A stretch of 64,000 bases of DNA from Bradyrhizobium sp. AT1. Its GTDB lineage: Bacteria > Pseudomonadota > Alphaproteobacteria > Rhizobiales > Xanthobacteraceae. Below, one piece after another: positions 60,346 to 64,000 of the stretch. The DNA lies in NCBI RefSeq assembly GCF_001590795.1, contig NZ_JXDL01000001.1:3313720-3377719 (forward strand). Reading direction: 5' to 3'. Below the pieces are notes generated by a model. It did no database searches, was not told the DNA's origin, and saw only the letters and a list, made by a program, of their open reading frames with translations. The translations under genes and the position numbers were made by a program. Numbering within the stretch: the first letter of the stretch is position 1; each line of letters starts with the position of its first letter.

Positions 60346-60900
60346 TCACCAGCTCCGCAACGCCGCCACCACGGCAACCCCAAACAGTGCGGCGGCGCCG
60401 AGCACGAATCCGAGCACGAACGGCCAGAAGCGCGAGCGGCGCGGCGGTGCGGCGGCGGGGGCTTGCGGCTCGGGCGGGACCACCATCGCGTGCTCGCGCT
60501 CCACCATGCGGCGCGCGACGTAGTCGGTGACGGCCCCGACGATCACGGACGTGTCGTGGGATTCGGCGAGCACGATGCGGCCGAAGCGGGTGTCCTGGAC
60601 GAAGCGGTACATCCGCTTGTCGCGCCCCATCACGATGTGGGCGACGACGTCGATCCACAGTCTTGGCGTATCGCCCTGGCTGATGCCGCGGTCGAACAGG
60701 TCGATCTTGTCGGGCACCTGCGCGAACAGCGGATCGAGCGCGTCGTTGAGGATCTCGAGCCGCGCCACCTCGGCGTCCCGCAAGTCGACGACGACCCCGG
60801 TCCGGTCGGCGGCCTCGATCCGCGCGCGCAGCAGGGCATCGCGCAGCCGCACCGGCCGCGGTTGGCCGGGATGGGTCCCGCTGGTCTCGGGCTCTGACAT
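60346..60900 (-). CDS. Unknown protein with C-terminal membrane anchor
   Basis: A 184-residue protein that I do not recognise. The first about 140 residues are soluble (RIEAADRTGVVVDLRDAEVARLEILNDALDPLFAQVP, DTPRLWIDVVAHIVMGRDKRMYRFVQDTRFGRIVLAES). A proline/alanine linker and a single helix (WPFVLGFVLGAAALFGVAVVAAL) end it, so it is a tail-anchored inner membrane protein facing the cytoplasm. It is in the same direction as the DUF4170 and aceA genes but separated from them by a terminator. Confidence 0.72.
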   Translation of the reverse strand: MSEPETSGTHPGQPRPVRLRDALLRARIEAADRTGVVVDLRDAEVARLEILNDALDPLFAQVPDKIDLFDRGISQGDTPRLWIDVVAHIVMGRDKRMYRFVQDTRFGRIVLAESHDTSVIVGAVTDYVARRMVEREHAMVVPPEPQAPAAAPPRRSRFWPFVLGFVLGAAALFGVAVVAALRSW

Positions 60901-61008
60901 TGTCGGCCTCGTCCTCGACTTTCCGCCGTTAACCTATCAGCAACCACACCCTCCGCAAAGGCCTACAATTCCAGAGACTTACGGCGCCCACAGGCCGTTG
61001 ACCTGTGC

Positions 61009-61050
61009 CAAAAACAGACGGTCCCACCCAGGCAGCGCCTGGATGGGACC
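61009..61050 (-). terminator. Intrinsic terminator of the aceA-DUF4170 operon
   Basis: On the minus strand GGTCCCATCCAGGC pairs with GCCTGGGTGGGACC across a 3-nt loop, then GTCTGTTTTTGG supplies the T-run. The stem is 14 bp with one G-T pair. It lies 45 nt after the DUF4170 stop codon. Confidence 0.85.
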
Positions 61051-61095
61051 ATCCGTCCTTGGACGTCTTCTTAGTTCAGGTCGGAGTCAGGCCCT

Positions 61096-61305
61096 TCAGG
61101 CCGAGACCCGCGACGGCTCTTCCACGATCGAGAAGCGGACGCCGGCCTTGTGTCGGCTCTCTTCCGAGACTTCCTTCCAGCACTCCTCGGCTTCCTTGCG
61201 GGTCTTGAACGGACCTTTGACCTGGGCCGAGCCTTCCACGAGCTTGTGGAAGTTCATCGAACCGAACTCGCCGCCGATCACCCAGAAATTGCTGCCTTTG
61301 GTCAT
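61096..61305 (-). CDS. DUF4170 small protein
   Basis: A 69-residue protein that fits the DUF4170 domain (FWVIGGEFGSMNFHKL, GPFKTRKEAEECWKEVSEESRHKAGVRFSIVEE). It has no signal peptide. It begins 29 nt after the aceA stop, before a shared terminator, so it is probably cotranscribed with isocitrate lyase. The function is unknown. Confidence 0.87.
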   Translation of the reverse strand: MTKGSNFWVIGGEFGSMNFHKLVEGSAQVKGPFKTRKEAEECWKEVSEESRHKAGVRFSIVEEPSRVSA

Positions 61306-61334
61306 TGTCAGTCTCCTGTCGAAGTCGAGATTCG

Positions 61335-62969
61335 TTAGCCGAACTGGTTCATCGTGTTGTGGACGCCGCCCGCCTTCAGAGCCGCTTCGCCCGCGAAGTA
61401 CTCCTTGTGGTCATCGCCGATGTCGGAGCCGGCCATGTTCTGGTGCTTGGCGCAGGCGATACCCTGGCGGATTTCCTGGCGCTGCACGTTCTTGACGTAG
61501 CCGAGCATGCCCTGCTCGCCGAAATATTCCTTGGCGAGGTTGTCGGTGGACAGCGCGGCCGTGTGATAGGTCGGCAGCGTGATCAGGTGGTGGAAGATGC
61601 CGGCGCGCTTGGCCGAATCCGCCTGGAAGGTACGGATGCGCTCGTCGGCTTCCTGCGCCAGCGGCGTATCGTCGTATTCCGGCTTCATCAGCTCGGCACG
61701 GTTGTACTTGCTGACGTCCTTGCCGGCTTCCTTCATCGCATCGTAGACCTGCCAACGGAAGTTCAGCGTCCAGTTGAAGGACGGCGAGTTGTTGTAGGCC
61801 AGCTTGGCGTTCGGAACGACCTTGCGGATGCGGTCCACCATCTTGGCGATCTGCTCGATATGCGGCTTCTCGGTCTCGATCCAGAGCAGATCGGCGCCGT
61901 TCTGCAGCGAGGTGATGCTGTCGAGCACGCAGCGGTCCTCACCAGTGCCGGGACGGAACTGGTAGAGGTTGGAGGGCAGCCGCTTCGGACGCATCATCTT
62001 GCCGTTGCGGTTGATGATGACGTCGCCGTTGCGAGCGTTCTCCGCGGTCACTTCTTCGCAATCGAGGAAGCTGTTGTACTGGTCGCCGATATCACCGGGC
62101 TTGTGGCTGACGGCGATCTGCTGCGTGAGGCCGGCGCCGAGCGAGTCGGTGCGGGTCACGATGATGCCGTCTTCGACGCCGAGTTCGAGGAACGCATGGC
62201 GGCAGGCACGGATCTTCGCCAGGAAGACCTCATGCGGCACGGTGACCTTGCCGTCCTGGTGACCGCACTGCTTCTCGTCCGAGACCTGGTTCTCGATCTG
62301 GAGCGCGCAGGCGCCCGCTTCGATCATCTTCTTGGCGAGCAGATAGGTCGCCTCGGCGTTGCCGAAGCCGGCGTCAATGTCGGCGATGACAGGGACGACG
62401 TGGGTCTGGAAGTTGTCGATCTTCGCGATCAGTTCCTTCTCGCGGGTCTTGTCGCCTTCCTTGCGCGCCTTGTCGAGCAGACGGAAGATGTCGTTGAGCT
62501 CACGCGAGTCCGCCTGACGCAGGAAGGTGTAGAGCTCCTCGATCAGCGCCGGCACCGAAGTCTTCTCGTGCATCGACTGGTCGGGCAGCGGGCCGAACTC
62601 GGAGCGCAGCGCCGCGATCATCCAGCCCGAGAGGTACAGATAGGTGCGATCGGTCTTGCCGCCGAAATGCTTCTTGACCGAGATCATCTTCTGCTGGGCG
62701 ATGAAGCCGTGCCAGCAGCCCAGCGACTGGGTGTACTTGGTCGGGTCCTTGTCATAGGCGGCCATGTCGGCCCGCATCAGCGCCGCGGTGTAGCGGGCGA
62801 CGTCGAGGCCGGTCTTGAAGCGGTTCTGGAGGCGCATGCGCGCGACGGCCTCGGCCGACACGCCGTTCCAGGTCGGCTGGGTCTCGAGGAGCGCCTGGGC
62901 TGCCTTGACCTCGTCCTGATACGAACCCGGACCCTGAAGGGTGCTGATACCGCGCGGCTGGTAGTTCAT
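61335..62969 (-). CDS. aceA: Isocitrate lyase
   Basis: A 544-residue glyoxylate-shunt enzyme that cleaves isocitrate to glyoxylate and succinate. It belongs to the long subgroup. The catalytic Cys lies in EKQCGHQDGKVTVP, where Gln replaces the Lys/Arg usual before the Cys. The Mg-binding region is PVIADIDAGFGNAEATYLLAKKMIEAGA. TRTDSLGA, AYNNSPSFNW and QFRPGTGEDRC are other conserved parts. ATG 62969 gives the family N-terminus (MNYQPRGI). It is divergent from an XRE-type regulator of the RamB/ScfR kind, and DUF4170 follows in the same operon. Confidence 0.96.
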   Translation of the reverse strand: MNYQPRGISTLQGPGSYQDEVKAAQALLETQPTWNGVSAEAVARMRLQNRFKTGLDVARYTAALMRADMAAYDKDPTKYTQSLGCWHGFIAQQKMISVKKHFGGKTDRTYLYLSGWMIAALRSEFGPLPDQSMHEKTSVPALIEELYTFLRQADSRELNDIFRLLDKARKEGDKTREKELIAKIDNFQTHVVPVIADIDAGFGNAEATYLLAKKMIEAGACALQIENQVSDEKQCGHQDGKVTVPHEVFLAKIRACRHAFLELGVEDGIIVTRTDSLGAGLTQQIAVSHKPGDIGDQYNSFLDCEEVTAENARNGDVIINRNGKMMRPKRLPSNLYQFRPGTGEDRCVLDSITSLQNGADLLWIETEKPHIEQIAKMVDRIRKVVPNAKLAYNNSPSFNWTLNFRWQVYDAMKEAGKDVSKYNRAELMKPEYDDTPLAQEADERIRTFQADSAKRAGIFHHLITLPTYHTAALSTDNLAKEYFGEQGMLGYVKNVQRQEIRQGIACAKHQNMAGSDIGDDHKEYFAGEAALKAGGVHNTMNQFG

Positions 62970-63200
62970 GTGCCTGATCCTCTTGCTGACGATGGCGATG
63001 GCTGGCCATCGACATTCTTGACAGTGCATTGCGAGATGCGTGTCAGGAGCTAAACGCGAAAACAGAAACTTCGTATAGATGGCTTGTTTCTTATTGGTGA
63101 TGTCATGTAACATCAGAACATGTAATAGATGTTATTTTGTAAATCTTGTAAAATTATAGGTCAGTAAGCCTGTCCTTTGATGCGCACGGAGACCTGAGAC
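62970..63200. promoter_or_regulatory. Divergent aceA/regulator intergenic region with two palindromes
   Basis: This 231-nt spacer is the most AT-rich stretch of the right end. TGATGT-CATGTA-ACATCA spans 63098-63115, and AACAT-N7-ATGTT spans 63117-63133. Just after them TTTTGTAAATCTTGTAAAATT contains TTGTAAA twice. Their clustering between aceA and a regulator suggests an operator region. Confidence 0.6.
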
Positions 63201-64000
63201 ATGCCCGCCAATCCCGGCAAGAAACTCTTCGTCGGCCCGCGGTTCCGGAGGATCCGGCAGCAATTGGGGCTATCGCAGACCCAGATCGCCGAAGGGCTCG
63301 GGATCTCGCCGAGCTACGTCAACCTGATCGAGCGCAACCAGCGCCCGGTGACCGCGCAGATCCTGCTGCGGCTGGCGGAGACCTATGACCTCGATTTGCG
63401 CGACCTCGCCACCGCCGACGAGGACCGCTTCTTCGCCGAGCTCAACGAGATCTTCTCCGATCCGCTGTTCCGCCAGATCGACGTGCCCAAGCAGGAACTG
63501 CGCGACCTCGCCGAGCTCTGTCCGGGCGTCACCCATGCGCTGCAGCGGCTCTATGCGGCCTATACCGAGGCCCGCCAGGGCGAGACGCTGGCCGCAGCGC
63601 AAATGGCCGACCGCGACGTCGGTACGCGCTATGAGGCCAACCCCGTCGAGCGCGTGCGCGAGCTGATCGAGGCCAACCGCAACTATTTTCCGGAACTCGA
63701 GCAGGCCGCGGAAACGCTTCGCGACGAGCTGAACGTCCCGGCCGAAGGACTCTATGCGGCGCTCGCGGCGCGGCTGCGCGAAAAGCATTCGATCCAGACC
63801 CGGGTCATGCCGGTCGACGTGATGCGGGAGACGCTGCGGCGCTTCGACCGCCACCGCCGCCAGCTCCTGATCTCCGAGTTGGTCGATCCGCCCGGCCGCG
63901 CGTTCCAGCTCGCCTTCCAGCTCGGCTTGGGTGAATGCACGCAGGCGCTGGAGACCATCATCGGCCGTGCCGGACCGCTCGACGACGCACCGCGCCGCCT
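63201..64000 (+). CDS. RamB/ScfR-like short-chain fatty acid regulator (3' end outside window)
   Basis: 266 residues are visible. The N-terminal XRE helix-turn-helix (about 10-65) is RFRRIRQQLGLSQTQIAEGLGISPSYVNLIERNQRPVTAQILLRLAETYDLD. A long regulatory domain follows, in which the IrrE/DUF955-like peptidase region begins (LLISELVDPPGRAFQLAFQLG). Members such as RamB, MccR and ScfR control acetate, propionate or glyoxylate-shunt genes. Its divergent position to aceA fits autoregulated control of isocitrate lyase. The C-terminal domain is cut by the window end. Confidence 0.9.
   Translation, partial: MPANPGKKLFVGPRFRRIRQQLGLSQTQIAEGLGISPSYVNLIERNQRPVTAQILLRLAETYDLDLRDLATADEDRFFAELNEIFSDPLFRQIDVPKQELRDLAELCPGVTHALQRLYAAYTEARQGETLAAAQMADRDVGTRYEANPVERVRELIEANRNYFPELEQAAETLRDELNVPAEGLYAALAARLREKHSIQTRVMPVDVMRETLRRFDRHRRQLLISELVDPPGRAFQLAFQLGLGECTQALETIIGRAGPLDDAPRR

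Noticed and set aside
61305-63053. A 582-codon frame opposite aceA
   Set aside because: Shadow frame; aceA is conserved over its full length.
1-64000. tRNA or rRNA genes
   Set aside because: No TTCGANTC arm with matching acceptor stem and no conserved rRNA segment was seen.
1-64000. CRISPR array or insertion sequence
   Set aside because: No regularly spaced direct repeats and no transposase-like protein. The repeats present are single palindromes.
1-64000. FixK/FnrN box (TTGAT-N4-ATCAA) before fbcF, hemF or other redox genes
   Set aside because: I looked in the main intergenic regions for such boxes and found none. The only near-perfect CRP/FNR-type site is TTGTGA-N6-TCACAA at 36413.

Overview
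This 64 kb window is a stretch of GC-rich, densely coding alphaproteobacterial chromosome. It is most likely from Bradyrhizobium or a very close relative. The grounds are a Rieske gene followed by a single cytochrome b/c1 polyprotein gene (the fbcFH arrangement described in Bradyrhizobium japonicum), a fused TrpE-TrpG anthranilate synthase behind a trpL-type leader, a CcrM-type methyltransferase, a bacteriophytochrome paired with heme oxygenase, and several families of palindromic intergenic repeats. No rRNA, tRNA, transposase, integrase or CRISPR array was seen.

Layout. 0-4 kb: the 3' end of ccrM, a small membrane protein, a glutathione S-transferase (GST) and a methyl-accepting chemotaxis protein. 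4-8 kb: a light-sensing operon of heme oxygenase (bphO) and a bacteriophytochrome with HWE kinase and receiver domains, then a DUF1127 protein. 8-14.3 kb: a LysR regulator divergent from a SnoaL-like protein, a second GST, a flavin monooxygenase, a PaaI-like thioesterase, mutY, a DUF721 protein and a Tat-exported DsbA-like protein. 14.5-23 kb: smc, an Rsm22-like methyltransferase, lemA with an M48 protease, two tandem P-loop proteins and a GIY-YIG protein. 23-31 kb: apt, trpEG with leader peptide and attenuator, a secreted protein, a dienelactone hydrolase and fbcFH. 30.7-34.6 kb: trmL, queE, hemF, a HAD phosphatase, a GNAT acetyltransferase and a DUF2158 protein.

34.7-46.5 kb is the most mosaic part. 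It holds a peptidoglycan-hydrolase fusion without signal peptide and a three-gene envelope-glycosylation operon (GT-C-like, GtrB-like, GT-C-like). The last of these runs 53 nt into a convergent TauE exporter gene. A 2.25 kb insert (outer membrane beta-barrel plus AraC regulator) is flanked by direct repeats made from the 3' end of the tRNA nucleotidyltransferase gene (cca). The original order DUF1285-NUDIX-DUF6111-cca-tauE, with start/stop overlaps at most junctions, can still be read on either side of the insert.

46.8-53.6 kb: a moxR-DUF58-BatA/DUF4159-GATase-like operon. 53.8-57 kb: a DUF2946 protein and a ZnuD-like TonB-dependent receptor behind a 27 bp palindrome that looks like a Zur operator. 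57-64 kb: a GNAT protein, a GT2 glycosyltransferase, a NUDIX protein, a metallophosphoesterase, an unknown membrane-anchored protein, a DUF4170 protein and isocitrate lyase (aceA). A RamB/ScfR-like regulator is divergent from aceA and runs off the window end.

The best candidates for something underdescribed are the cca-flanked insertion, the paired P-loop proteins (one with a degenerate P-loop), the glycosylation operon downstream of a perfect TGTGA-N6-TCACA palindrome, the unsecreted peptidoglycan hydrolase fusion, and the presumed zinc-responsive DUF2946/receptor pair. Start codons were chosen by eye from ribosome-binding sites and family lengths. Domain borders and membrane segments are estimates.
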